Shown here piece after piece: positions 36,146 to 46,072 of a stretch of 64,000 nt of DNA; positions within the stretch are counted from its first letter, which is position 1, and each line of letters begins with the position of its first letter. The notes below the pieces were generated by a model that had not been told where the DNA came from, searched no databases, and saw nothing but the letters and a program-made list of their open reading frames with translations. The stretch spans positions 22,390,372-22,454,371 of the forward strand of contig JAKGHH010000004.1 in assembly GCA_022828595.1 (NCBI GenBank). Direction: 5' to 3'. Both the position numbers and the translations under genes were made by a program. This DNA is from Nelumbo lutea. Its lineage: Eukaryota; Streptophyta; Magnoliopsida; Proteales; Nelumbonaceae.

Positions 36146-37300
36146 TTGTCTTAGGTTGACAATATTCCATGCTTGAGGTATTTGTTTCCCTTCGATGGTC
36201 TCGAGTTTGTATGTTCCTTCCTCGAGCACTCGTTTCACTTGATAAGGACCTTTCCAGTTGGACCTGAGCTTGCCAGCGCCGGGCTCAAGTACCATAACTT
36301 TACGAAGGATCATGTCGCCAACGTGGAGGTTCTGCTTCTTGACCCTAGCATTTTAGTACCGAGCTACTCTCTGCTGGTAGGCTGCGGTCCTAATGTACGC
36401 GAGGTCCCTTACTTCGTCGAGTAGATCGAGGTTGGTATGTAGCTCATATTCGTTTGTCTAATCACTGTATTCTTCTAGTCGTAGCGTAGGTACTTTGATC
36501 TCTGTGGGGATCACTGCTTCGGTGTCGTAGGTGAGATTGAATGGTGTTTCTCTCGTGGCGGTCTTCTCCGTGGTCCGCTAGGCCCACGGGACACTAGGTA
36601 GTTCATCTGCTCACAATCCTTTAGCTCGGTTTAGCCATGCCTTTAGTCCACGGAGGATGGCTCAGTTCATGACTTCTGCCTGACCGTTTGCTTGAGGGTG
36701 CGTGACTGAAGTAAAGTTCTGTTGGATCCCCATGTCTCGACTCCAATCTTGAAAATTGATGTCCTCAAACTGTTTGCCATTGTCGGAAATCAATACTCGA
36801 GGTAGTCCGAAGCAGCATACGATGTTCTTCCAAAAGAAGTTTTGGACATTTCGGGCTGTGATCGTCACGAGGGGCTTGGCTTCTACCCACTTGGTAAAAT
36901 AGTCCACCACCACTACTAAGAACTTTCTTGCACCCATTGCTGGCGGGAATGGCCCGAGTAGATCAATGCCCCACTGCGCAAAGGGCCACGGGCTGGTGAG
37001 ATTCTTGAGGTCGACAGCGGGTTGGTGGTGAATATTGGCATGTCTCTGGCATTTGTCACATTTTCTGACGAGCTCAATAGCGTCTTCCTTCATTGTTGGC
37101 CAATAGTACCCTTGTCGAAGTGCCTTTTGGGCGAGGGCCCTACCCCCCCAAGTGCCCACTGCACAGACCCTCATGGATGTCGCAGAGTACGAGCTTGGCT
37201 TCAGTAGGTCGCAAGCAGCGCAAGTAGGAGAGCGTGTAAGATCTCCGATATAGTTGTTCGTCTATCATGACATATTTGGTTGCCTGGCGCTGCACCCTTC
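36146..37300 (-). pseudogene. Gypsy integrase (broken)
   Basis: The minus frame at 37174-36662 carries the zinc-binding end (CDKCQRHANIHH) and the catalytic core: WGIDLLGPFP, LISDNGKQFED and HPQANGQAEVMN, so Asp-Asp-Glu are visible. The C-terminal part continues in other frames to about 36146 (AYRTTEKTATRETPFNLTY, VGDMILRKVM, NWKGPYQV), showing a full-length but interrupted integrase. Upstream, RGGRALAQKALRQGYYWPT is typical of Tat elements. Confidence 0.85.
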
Positions 37301-37537
37301 TAGCTGCATTGCGGTTTGCAGGGAGGGTCCCGTGTAGTAAAAAGCTCGCGAGCGGATCAATCCAGCTCGGCTCTGCTTGAACGACGGGAGCGACCTCCTT
37401 TGCCCCCTGAGAATGCTAGGCCGAGACAGGTACTCTATGTACACGGTTCTCATGGTGATGTCGCTAGTGCTGGCTAACTTGGACAGAGCATCGGCCTCGG
37501 CGTTCTCTGACCTAGGGATTTGTCTGATAAAGTGTGA

Positions 37538-38008
37538 CTAGAAGTTGAGCAAGGCCTCTCTGACTTTGGCTAAGTAGGCGATCATGGTTGGCTCGCGAGC
37601 TTCGTACTCGCCGGTGACTTGGTTAACCACAAGCTGGGAGTTGCTGCAAATAACGATGTGGTTGGCTTTTACTTCTCTGGCTAGAGCTAGTCCAGCTATC
37701 AGCGCCTCGTATTTTGCTTCATTGTTGGATGCCTCAAACTCGAAGCGTAGCGCGTACTCCAGTTTTATGCCGCTTGGGGTGTGCAGAACTATTCCGACAC
37801 CGCTGCCCTGTTGGTTCGAGGAGCCATTTATGTGAAGGATCCAGGGCTCCTCATCCCAGCTCGCGGTTGGCCGAGCTAGGAGAGGTGCCACACTGGCTAC
37901 TACTTCACGGGATTCGGACTCGATCGATCCGGGAGCTTCGGACTCACCCGAGGTGGGAGCCTCGCGCTCCCTTTTAATGGGCCTCAAAGCCGCAAGGTCG
38001 AACAACAT
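37538..38008 (-). pseudogene. Gypsy additional RNase H domain
   Basis: Open minus frame reading WILHINGSSNQQGSGVGIVL, EASNNEAKYEALIAGLALA and VICSNSQLVVNQVTGEYEA. In active relatives the first and third motifs read DGSSN and SDSQLV; here both Asp are Asn, so the enzyme is probably dead though the frame stays open. Start truncated at the right boundary of the element. Confidence 0.8.
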
Positions 38009-38011
38009 CAA

Positions 38012-38295
38012 ACATCTTCTGATAATGTAGACCTAATAGATCTTGTAAATACAAATAGACCCACAAAGCATTGGGTGGATCAACTACATTGCTGAAGTCC
38101 AAGGCATGCTAGATCTGACTTTTTGTCTAAAAAATTTGTACATATTAATAGAGAGCACAACCAAATTGCCCATCTTTTTGCTTACATGTCATGCATGGGG
38201 CAGTTACTTATCCAATATGGCTATAGACGATCTTCTCATGTAACCCTTTCTACAATCACTTAACGAAAATCTCTTTCTTTTGCAAAAAAAAAAAA
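38012..38295 (+). mobile_element. 3' end of a 5'-truncated LINE
   Basis: The frame reads TNRPTKHWVDQLHC then KKFVHINREHNQIAHLFAY, the C-terminal RNase H of plant L1 elements, followed by about 90 bases and a run of 12-13 A (38284-38295). Typical 5'-truncated LINE insertion, lying next to the broken end of the Gypsy element. Confidence 0.75.
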
Positions 38296-38299
38296 ACTG

Positions 38300-38740
38300 T
38301 GGGCCTATTTTCCAAGCTGAATTAATAGTACTGATTTTTAAAAAATCAGTAACAAAACCAAATTGAAACCAATTAATTAATTGGTTGATTGGTTTTGTTA
38401 ACTATCAGTTTGGTTTTTCAATTTTTTATTTTTATAATATATTATAAATAAATATATAAATGTATAATAAAAACTAGAAATACATATAAATTATTAAATT
38501 ATAAATAAAAAATAATATATTATATATTATAAATATATATAATATACACATATATTCATTTACAATATATAAATAATATAAAATATATATAATATACATA
38601 AAGTGAGACAGAATTGATACTTTTGATTTTTCAAAAATATGGAACCAATTGATTCGATTAATCGAAATTTTAGGTTTGATCTTTTATCAGTTAAGTTCAG
38701 TCTTTCAGTTTTCATGATAACCCCTAGTATTTTAGGGTTG
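38300..38740. repeat. AT-rich repeat, possible hAT remnant
   Basis: The right end reads CATGATAACCCCTA, like the inverted end of hAT MITEs that start TAGGGGTTATCATG. The core is A/T-rich with TTGGTT words. The left terminus was not found. Confidence 0.35.
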
Positions 38741-39571
38741 AGCCAGAATCGGCATTAAACCAGTTACAACCCTCCTCGTATTCGACTACCCGCCAATATG
38801 TAATGTTTTGTTTCCTTTTTCCAAAGAAAAAATAATTGTAACATCAGCAAAATACGCGAAACTTCAAAACCTAATATATGGATGAAAAGCAGCTAATAAA
38901 GCTAGCTCTATTAGGCTAAGCATTTCTAAGTCAACTAATTCTATTTCAGCATTACATGGCCAGAAACACAATCTAGACAAATTATACCGCCAACAGAAGC
39001 AAAACAAATGTCTACTCCAAGTGTAAAGTTATCTTTACTTGTCAGCCAAAACAGAAAAAAAACAACTTGGCAAACAAAGATGTCAAGGATCCTTTACTTC
39101 ACTTGGCAACTATTACTATCTCTAAATGAAAACCAAATTAACTCATGAAACTGCATATTATAGGCCAAAGAACCCAGGTTTCAAACATTTTATTCAAATC
39201 CCAAGTCCCAACCCAAAACAACGATATTCGTTTACTTGCATCCTAAACATTCCCTGAATATTAATTACATAGAACTTTCTCATGATCTCATGACTCAATG
39301 ACTCATCCCCTTGCCTCAAAAACAAAATCCATTAATACCCAAGACTCATTTCTCAAACGCCTCCTCTTCTCAGCACCTTCCTTCATCCATCAACCCCTCC
39401 TATCGACTGTTGCCCGTTGCCAAACGTCTTCGGTCTTCCTCCTTCCCTATTAAGTTTCAACTCATTGATTGATTGCGCTTCAGGCTTCACAGAGTCAACA
39501 CTGGTTCGAGGTTGAAGGTTCAACCACCGAGTTCCCACGCGGCTCCACCTGCTCCCACCTCACCAAGGAAA
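38741..39571. other. upstream region of the GH81 gene
   Basis: No gene. From about 39340 the composition becomes C/T-rich, as in a plant leader. The GH81 frame stays open back to 39473 without an ATG, so this part is probably 5' untranslated. Confidence 0.45.
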
Positions 39572-41776
39572 ATGTTGAAAAAGGTCAAGCGAAGAGTCAC
39601 AGCTCTGATTATAAAAAGCTTCAGAATCAGGAAGCGCCGCAGACCCTCGACACCCCAGCAACAACTGGATCTCCCTCCTCCTCCTCCTCAAGAATTGACG
39701 CCCTCAACCATGCCACACAGGCACCATAAACCCTCCTCCACCACTCCTTTCCTTTTCCCCAAGACCCAATCAACGGTTCTCCCTGACCCTTCACCTTTCT
39801 TCGCTCCCAACCTTCTATCATCACCTCTCCCCACCAATTCATTCTTCCAGAATTTTGTCCTCAAACATGGCGACCAACCTGAATACATACACCCATACCT
39901 CATCAAATCAGCCCCCTCCTCCCTTTCTATCTGCTACCCACCTCGCTTCTGTAACTCTGCTTTCATCTACCAGATATTCAACGCCGACCTCACCATCTCA
40001 GCCACCCGAAGCACCAACAACGGCACCGATGTCAACAACATCGTTTCTTCGTATAGCGATCTCAGTGTAACCCTAGATGTCCCTGGCAACCTGCGCTTCT
40101 TCCTTGTCCGGGGAAGCCCTTTCTTGACCTGCTCCGTTACCAGCCCTACCCCACTTTCCATCTCAACCATCCACGCTATCCTCTCCCTCACATCCAATGG
40201 CAATCAAACAAAGCACATCATTCGGCTCAACAACAATCAGACATGGCTTTGCTACTCTTCTTCGCCCATTAACCTAACGCATAGCATATCTCTTCTTACT
40301 TCCGATCCATTCTTCGGCGTAATCAGATTTGCGATCTTGCCGGATTCTGACCCACGTTTTGAAACAATCCTTGATAGGTTCAGCACTTGTTACCCAACCT
40401 CTGGCGATGCGGTATTCACTAAACCCTTCTGTGTGGAGTACAAATGGGAGAAGAAAGGATGGGGAGAGCTGCTCCTACTTGCCCACCCTCTCCATCATCA
40501 GCTCTTATCGGTTGACGATGGAAATGTCACTGTTTTGAAGGATTTCAAGTATAAAAGCATAGATGGCGACCTTGTCGGTGTCGTTGGCGATTCGTGGGTC
40601 TTGAGACCGAGTCAAGTTTCAGTAACTTGGCATTCGATTAATGGGATCAGCGAAGAATACTATCCTGAAATTGTTTCTGCGCTTGTCAAGGACGTCGAGG
40701 CTCTGGATTCGACGAAGACAACGACATCTTCGTCTTACTTCTATGGAAAGTTGATTGCTAGAGCAGCCAGATTGGCATTGATAGCGGAAGAGGTGTGTTG
40801 TCCCGATGTGATTCCAGCGGTTCGGAAGTACTTGAAGGAGACAATTGAGCCATGGTTAGAGGGGAGTTTCAATGGAAATGGGTTCTTTTACGATCCCAAA
40901 TGGGGAGGAATTGTCACCAAACAAGGGGCAGTAGATTCTGGGGCAGATTTTGGGTTCGGAGTATACAATGATCACCATTACCATCTGGGCTACTTTCTTT
41001 ATGCCATTGCAGTGCTTGCTAAGATTGACCCAGCATGGGGGAGGAAGTACAGGCCTCAGGCGTATTCGCTTATGGCGGATTTCATGACTCTGGGCAGGCG
41101 AGAAGGTTCGTATTATCCGCGTCTAAGGAATTTTGATCTGTGGAAATTGCACTCTTGGGCGGGTGGACTCACTGAATTTGCAGACGGGCGGAATCAGGAA
41201 AGTACAAGCGAAGCAATCAACGCTTATTACTCAGCGGCACTTATGGGTCTGAGCTATGGAGATTCGCAACTTGTATCCATCGGTTCGACGCTGGCTACTT
41301 TGGAGATTCAATCGTCTCAGACTTGGTGGCATGTACGAGAGGGAGATGATATGTACGAGGCAGAGTTCACAAGGGAGAACAGGGTGGTGGGAGTTCTGTG
41401 GGCAAACAAGAGGGACAGTGGACTTTGGTTTGCACCACCTGATTGGAAGGAATGTAGGCTGGGAATTCAGGTGCTGCCATTGTTGCCAATAACAGAGGTT
41501 TTGTTTTCTGATATTGGACATGCAAGAGATCTCGTACAATGGACAATGCCGGCTCTGGAGAGGGAAGGGGTTGGAGAAGGATGGAAGGGATTTGTGTATG
41601 CAATGGAAGGACTGTACAACAAGGATGGGGCCTTGGAGAAGATTAGACGTTTGAATAAATTTGATGATGGAAACTCACTTTCCAATTTGCTCTGGTGGAT
41701 CCATAGCAGAGGTGATGGGGAAGAAGAGTGGGGAGGTACGAGGGGGAATTGCTGGTTTGGCCATTATTGTCACTGA
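39572..41776 (+). CDS. endo-1,3-beta-glucanase, glycoside hydrolase family 81
   Basis: Single uninterrupted exon, 734 residues, about the usual size for plant GH81. The first ATG in frame is at 39572. The N-terminus is basic (MLKKVKRRVTALIIKSF) then Pro-rich, with no clear signal peptide. The N-terminal beta-sandwich begins near NSFFQNFVLKHGDQPEYIHP (residues about 91-110), which includes the family's typical 'TNSFFQN' entry. The catalytic (alpha/alpha) domain contains VYNDHHYHLGYFLYA, with the likely catalytic Asp at 467, and DGRNQESTSEAINAYY, with Glu543 and Glu547 in the place of the family's catalytic glutamates. GH81 enzymes cut internal beta-1,3 links in glucans such as callose or fungal wall glucan. 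No frameshift or missing motif. The gene is more GC-rich than its surroundings. Role in callose turnover or defence is inferred. Confidence 0.95.
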   Translation: MLKKVKRRVTALIIKSFRIRKRRRPSTPQQQLDLPPPPPQELTPSTMPHRHHKPSSTTPFLFPKTQSTVLPDPSPFFAPNLLSSPLPTNSFFQNFVLKHGDQPEYIHPYLIKSAPSSLSICYPPRFCNSAFIYQIFNADLTISATRSTNNGTDVNNIVSSYSDLSVTLDVPGNLRFFLVRGSPFLTCSVTSPTPLSISTIHAILSLTSNGNQTKHIIRLNNNQTWLCYSSSPINLTHSISLLTSDPFFGVIRFAILPDSDPRFETILDRFSTCYPTSGDAVFTKPFCVEYKWEKKGWGELLLLAHPLHHQLLSVDDGNVTVLKDFKYKSIDGDLVGVVGDSWVLRPSQVSVTWHSINGISEEYYPEIVSALVKDVEALDSTKTTTSSSYFYGKLIARAARLALIAEEVCCPDVIPAVRKYLKETIEPWLEGSFNGNGFFYDPKWGGIVTKQGAVDSGADFGFGVYNDHHYHLGYFLYAIAVLAKIDPAWGRKYRPQAYSLMADFMTLGRREGSYYPRLRNFDLWKLHSWAGGLTEFADGRNQESTSEAINAYYSAALMGLSYGDSQLVSIGSTLATLEIQSSQTWWHVREGDDMYEAEFTRENRVVGVLWANKRDSGLWFAPPDWKECRLGIQVLPLLPITEVLFSDIGHARDLVQWTMPALEREGVGEGWKGFVYAMEGLYNKDGALEKIRRLNKFDDGNSLSNLLWWIHSRGDGEEEWGGTRGNCWFGHYCH

Positions 41777-42835
41777 ATGAAAGGGTACGTGTGTTTGGTG
41801 CTTTTGGTTTCATTTATAATGCAAATGTTGAGTGAGTTGTGCAGAAAATTATACTATTTGCATATAAAATTATTCAGGTTATCAGGTGATTTGCAACAAT
41901 AATGTTATAAGTTAATGGTAGGGTTCTAATGAACTGATAAATAAAAATAGTTTATATACTCCAATCAGGTGATTGTGCAACAATAATATTATAAGTTATT
42001 TGTAGATTCCATAAACGATAAATAAAAATAGTTAGTATACTCGAATTTCTTTGATCTGGGTTTCTGAATCTGCATCTGCTCCTCACTGAGATCACCTCAC
42101 AAGTCACAACACATTCCAGTCTCGTTCCCTTTTATTTACGTGTTATTATTCCATGGATCTTTATTTTGGAAGTCCAGAATGCAGCAGATTCAAGTACCAA
42201 GGTGCTTTGTCCTTGAGCTTATCAAAAAAAAAAAAAGTTGCTTTGTCCTTGGGAAAAGCATTTTCTATTTTCTGTTTCAAAAGATAGATGGGAAATTGTC
42301 TACAACTCACCATTAATTTTTTGTGCATTTTCTCTTGAATTAACCATAACCAAAACTCACCATAACTCACGTCCAAAAACCACCAAGTAATTAATTTGGC
42401 GTTAGATAGATTAAGGGATGTTATTAAACTACAATTTTACCCTTTGTTAAAGTTTTCACTGGCCATCCGGTCTGGGCCGCTTGGCTGTGACTTGTTTTTC
42501 CACATCCATAGATCAATCAGAATTTAGAATCTGATACAGTTCGCTTTTAACAAGGTGGTTCCTGATTTGGTGCCTTTAAGTGTTTAGCATCAGGATTGTC
42601 ATCAAGGTCCATCTATTCCAGACTTTTGTCCCCGATGTTTCTTAAGTTTCTAGAGGCATTTTTTATGCTAATTTCTCACATCTTGTAAACGTTCAACTCT
42701 TCTATAATTGTACTGTTCTCCTCTTTCAATGTTTCCACACAACCTGCAAGTTCTTCAGTCAGCTTGCTTACTATGTGTGGATGTCAAAATTAGGAATAAA
42801 ATCATTACCAAAGGACTGGTAGGCATCCAACAAAA
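41777..42835. other. intergenic downstream of GH81
   Basis: Left part is probable 3' untranslated DNA; a GATAAATAAAAATAG-type sequence occurs twice (near 41936 and 42016) within a short tandem duplication of about 100 bases. Nothing else recognised. Confidence 0.45.
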
Positions 42836-42843
42836 TATAGAAG

Positions 42844-43437
42844 TATGGCTGTTCACGGATTGGGTTGGGTCAGTTTAGTTCACGGGTTGGGTTGGGTTGG
42901 TTTATTAATGTTTTTTCAATTGATCCGCCCTAATTGGATTACTTATAGATCAAATTAAAACCGACCCTCTATTAAGTAAAATCGACCTGATCAGTTTGGG
43001 TTTGAACGAACTCCAAGCTTGCACAATGCACATGAAGTTAAAGTGTTAATATTATATATAATATTTCAAAATATATTTTCTAGAAATATATATTTAAAAC
43101 CAAAACATATATACAAATATATCAAAATATATATTTTCTAATTTATGGAAATATATATCTGATATATTTCAGAATATATATATTTTTAGATATATATTTA
43201 TTATTTAAAACTAAAATAACTATATTTAACAGATATTTTTCAAAATATATATATTTTTTTACGTAACTCGGTTCGATTTCTGTTTTCACATATGAAAACC
43301 AAAACCAAACCGAATTATCGATTTATTTATCGTTGTAACTCAAAACTGACCAATAGTAAAGAAAAAACGGCCAACTCGAATTGAGTCGAGCCGGATTGAT
43401 CGTTTGATCGATTTGAATTTATTTGTAAACAGTCCTA
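42844..43437. mobile_element. non-autonomous hAT element
   Basis: Inverted ends TATGGCTGTTCAC and GTAAACAGTCCTA, the same type as the element in Copia (TAGGGCTGTTCAT). Flanks TATAGAAG (42836-42843) and TACAAAAG (43438-43445) match at 6 of 8. Interior: GGGTTGGGTTGG-type start, AT-rich core, then CCGAATTATCG. No transposase. Confidence 0.7.
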
Positions 43438-43671
43438 TACAAAAGCATTCAACGCATAGAGGAACCGAGGAAGAGCCTATAAGTCTGAAGGTAAACGGAA
43501 CGGATTGAACCAGATGAATTCCTCGGAATTAATATGTATCAACATTGAGTGGATGTATCTAGAAGCGGAGGTCGCTTGAAGTGTTGGACAAGATTCAGAA
43601 GAGCATCGAAGTTCAAGGGGCATGAAACACCAGCGAGAATTCTTTCTGGGGTCTGCCCAAAACGAGTGATG

Positions 43672-44064
43672 AGATGTGCTGTGGTGCAGTATGGGGCGGC
43701 GCTGATGTGAAGTCGCTTGGAAGGGACGTTACCCAATGTTGGTCGAAATATCTGGGCTCGAGAGGAGTGCAATGCATACGGATTCTCATTCTTATCAGCT
43801 TGAGTTTTTATCACTGCATTGAGCCATCTCCCAATGCTGTGGTGTAGTATAAGGTTTTGCAATCTATGTATTTGCGTTTGTACTGCATCCAATGCTGTGT
43901 TTTCAAGCATTTTTTGGTACAGTGGTAAAAAACTCAAGCTGACAAGAATGAGAATCCGTGTGCATTGCTCCCCTCTCTTGCTCAGATATCTCGACCAACA
44001 TTGGGTGATGGCCGTTCCAAACGACTTTACATCAGCACCACCCCATAATGCACCACAGCACATC
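43672..44064. repeat. long inverted repeat (arms about 145 bases, spacer about 100)
   Basis: The left arm (43672-43817) and right arm (43920-44064) are reverse complements at high identity. For example CCCAATGTTGGTCGA pairs with TCGACCAACATTGGG, CGGATTCTCATTCTT with AAGAATGAGAATCCG, and GATGTGCTGTGGTGCA with TGCACCACAGCACATC. Transcription across it would give a long hairpin. The outer part of each arm carries the palindromic-MITE sequence seen elsewhere; the inner part does not. A minus-strand frame of 270 codons runs through the whole structure but no domain is recognised. Confidence 0.85.
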
Positions 44065-44185
44065 CAATATTCATCTTGATATTCATCTTGGGGAAATATT
44101 TCCAATACAGGTCGGGATGTGATGCAGGGCATTGTGGGGCGCTGATGTAACTCGTTAGGAAAGGCCATCACCCAATGTTGATGTA
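43992..44185. mobile_element. palindromic Mutator-like MITE, variant with longer ends
   Basis: Left CCAACATTGGGTGATGGCC pairs with right GGCCATCACCCAATGTTGAT; inward CATCAGCACCACCCCATAAT pairs with CATTGTGGGGCGCTGATG. Shares the CACAGCACATCC inner arms with the family at 590, 15064 and 45551. Overlaps the right arm of the long inverted repeat, so the larger structure seems to have formed from an inverted duplication of this element. Confidence 0.6.
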
Positions 44186-44759
44186 AACACTCCCAAAAGT
44201 TTGCACGTTGAGGGATGCAAATGCTCCAAGCATCCTTGCTCGAGAAAGAGGGGGAAGAGAGGGAGGAAAAAAAAGATGCTTGATAACTTGGAAATTCTTG
44301 GCAAGGTTTAGAAGTGATCGATTGTGGGATTGCTTGATTGCAACCCTGCATTTGATTATCTGTTCTTGATTATTAAAGAGATTATTTCTTCTCAAAAACA
44401 AGAAAAGAAACTAGTTGTATTTTAATAAGAAATAGCAACAACAATGAAAACGATAATGCCAAAGACAATTAGGGGATGATGAAGATGGTGATGGATGTGT
44501 GACCCTTGCACTTCAGCTTGCTTTCATGCGAATACCAATTATCCTTCTCCTTGAGTTTGGTAGATTGAGGGTGGACTGGAGACTTGGAATTACAAATAAT
44601 GTTGATTCTATCAACAACCCAACTGGGAAGATTGGCGCATTGACCGTTTGACCTGTTTATTAACTTTTTTTATTGCCATGTGGTGTAGATGGTTGAGCAG
44701 GTAATCCATCCGTTTGGAGGGAAAAGTGGTTTAGCCTTCAAGTTTGAATTTTTTTAATA
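44186..44759. other. intergenic, nothing recognised
   Basis: No gene or defined repeat. Confidence 0.4.
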
Positions 44760-44955
44760 GGATTGAAAATAAAATAAAAAACAAAAACAGAATAGTTGAT
44801 ATTATAAAAAATTATGGAGAGTGGAGATTCTCGTGGGAATGGAGATGGGGATAACCTTGTCTCTATTAGCAGGGATGGGGATTTTCACAAGGACGGAGAT
44901 GGAGAGAGGCTCTCTGTCCCTGCCCCGTCCTCTTGCCATTCCTATTCACGAACTC
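44760..44955. repeat. truncated copy of the GGGGATGGGGA hAT family
   Basis: Shares GATGGGGATAACCTTGTC, GGGATGGGGATTTTCAC and GATGGAGAGAGGCTC-type blocks with the right half of the complete element at 46251-46767. The left half is missing. Confidence 0.6.
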
Positions 44956-45005
44956 TACCTTTCAATCCCCGCCTTGAAAAGGGCTCGATAAGCTTTCAAC
45001 AGATA

Positions 45006-45225
45006 GGGTCCATTTGGTTTGCTTCTAAAATTGGAATTGAAATCTAAATCGCTAGGAAATGAAATCAGCCAGAATGAAATCTCATTTCCCTCTTTCAAAT
45101 GAGGAAATGTCATTCCACCAAGAATGGGAATGGGATTCCAATTCTACCCAGCCAAATGAATGGAATCAGAATGATCCATTCCGACATTGATTCTAAATTC
45201 CTATTCTCATGCACCAAACAGGCCC
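45006..45225. mobile_element. Tourist-like MITE
   Basis: Ends GGGTCCATTTGGTTTGC and GCACCAAACAGGCCC are inverted, with GGAATTGAAATC and TTCTAAATTCC deeper. Rich in GGAATGGGATTCC-type words. Flanks ATA and AAA do not give a clear 3-base duplication. A related fragment lies at 63655-63838. Confidence 0.6.
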
Positions 45226-45550
45226 AAAATAAGTAAGGAGGATAAATGTTTTTTTTTTTTTTTGAAAATAGGCCTTTGAGCACTTATAGTTTCAGAGATA
45301 GTTTCATTTCAACCTAGCATACATACACTTTTGACCATCAAGTTAGAAGACCTATTTAATCCCATTCCCTTGTTACTTTTTCACATAATGAATGACTCAT
45401 AAGCAATAATAACATTATATATCATATAGCTTTTTGAAATAAACATAAATTAGAAACGATATATATATTTATCAAATACTTGGGCCAATAAACGAACAAC
45501 TTAGTTATAATCCATCCTTCCATTCATCATCCAAGCCTTATCCCAATTAT

Positions 45551-45743
45551 GAGTTCAAATCAGCTCCCCACAAGATTTCCCCCCACAACGTCCCACAGCA
45601 CATTCCTGCTATGTATTGGGAACATCTCCTGATGATGACATCATCATTTCTGATATTATGATCGGGAAATATTCTCAATACATGATGGGGATGTGCTGTG
45701 GGACGTTGTGGGAGGCAATATTGTGGGGGGCTGATTTGATCTC
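45551..45743. mobile_element. palindromic Mutator-like MITE, best-preserved copy
   Basis: 193 bases. Left GAGTTCAAATCAGCTCCCCA pairs with right GGGGGCTGATTTGATCTC; inner CAACGTCCCACAGCACATTC pairs with GATGTGCTGTGGGACGTTG; the centre is GATGATGACATCATCATT. Flanked by the identical 9-mer CCCAATTAT (45542-45550 and 45744-45752), the Mutator-type duplication. No coding sequence. Nearly the whole element folds into one hairpin. Confidence 0.85.
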
Positions 45744-45752
45744 CCCAATTAT

Positions 45753-46072
45753 ATATGGGGATGGCGGCATAAATCCTGTTTCTGTTTAAAGTCATATCCT
45801 TCTTTAAATTATGGATATAAAATGCTATAATGCAGTACAAAAACAATGTAAAAAAAATATTGGGTTTATTATCTCCAACAACAAAATCAATGATCATATC
45901 TCTATGAATTAAAACAATGAAGATGCAATTTATTCTTTTCAATAGTTTCTTATATACAATAAAATCAAGCACCAATTAAATTTTCCTTACCGGTAATAAC
46001 CCTATAGTTTAAACTACGACATTTATCCACAAACTTTCTCAATTAAGACATTTTGACTAGATTTATAATATA
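45753..46072. other. intergenic, AT-rich
   Basis: Nothing recognised. Confidence 0.4.

Larger units (their letters stand above)
34308..38008 (-). mobile_element. Tat-type Ty3/Gypsy retrotransposon, 5'-truncated
   Basis: Read on the minus strand from right to left: an RNase H-like domain (38008-37538), integrase (about 37300-36146), a long non-coding spacer (36145-35100) and the 3' LTR (35099-34308). The extra 'archaeal-type' RNase H with NNEAKYEALIAGL, placed before integrase, and a long spacer before the LTR point to the Tat lineage. Gag, protease, RT and 5' LTR are absent; the element stops near 38008 beside a LINE tail. Confidence 0.85.

Noticed and set aside
39473..39571. 33-codon N-terminal extension of the GH81 frame
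   Set aside because: The frame is open but begins at TTG. The first ATG is at 39572, which gives a basic N-terminus (MLKKVKRRV) followed directly by the Pro-rich stretch.
41231..41685. Minus-strand frames of 72-102 codons inside GH81
   Set aside because: They are antisense to an intact GH81 catalytic domain.
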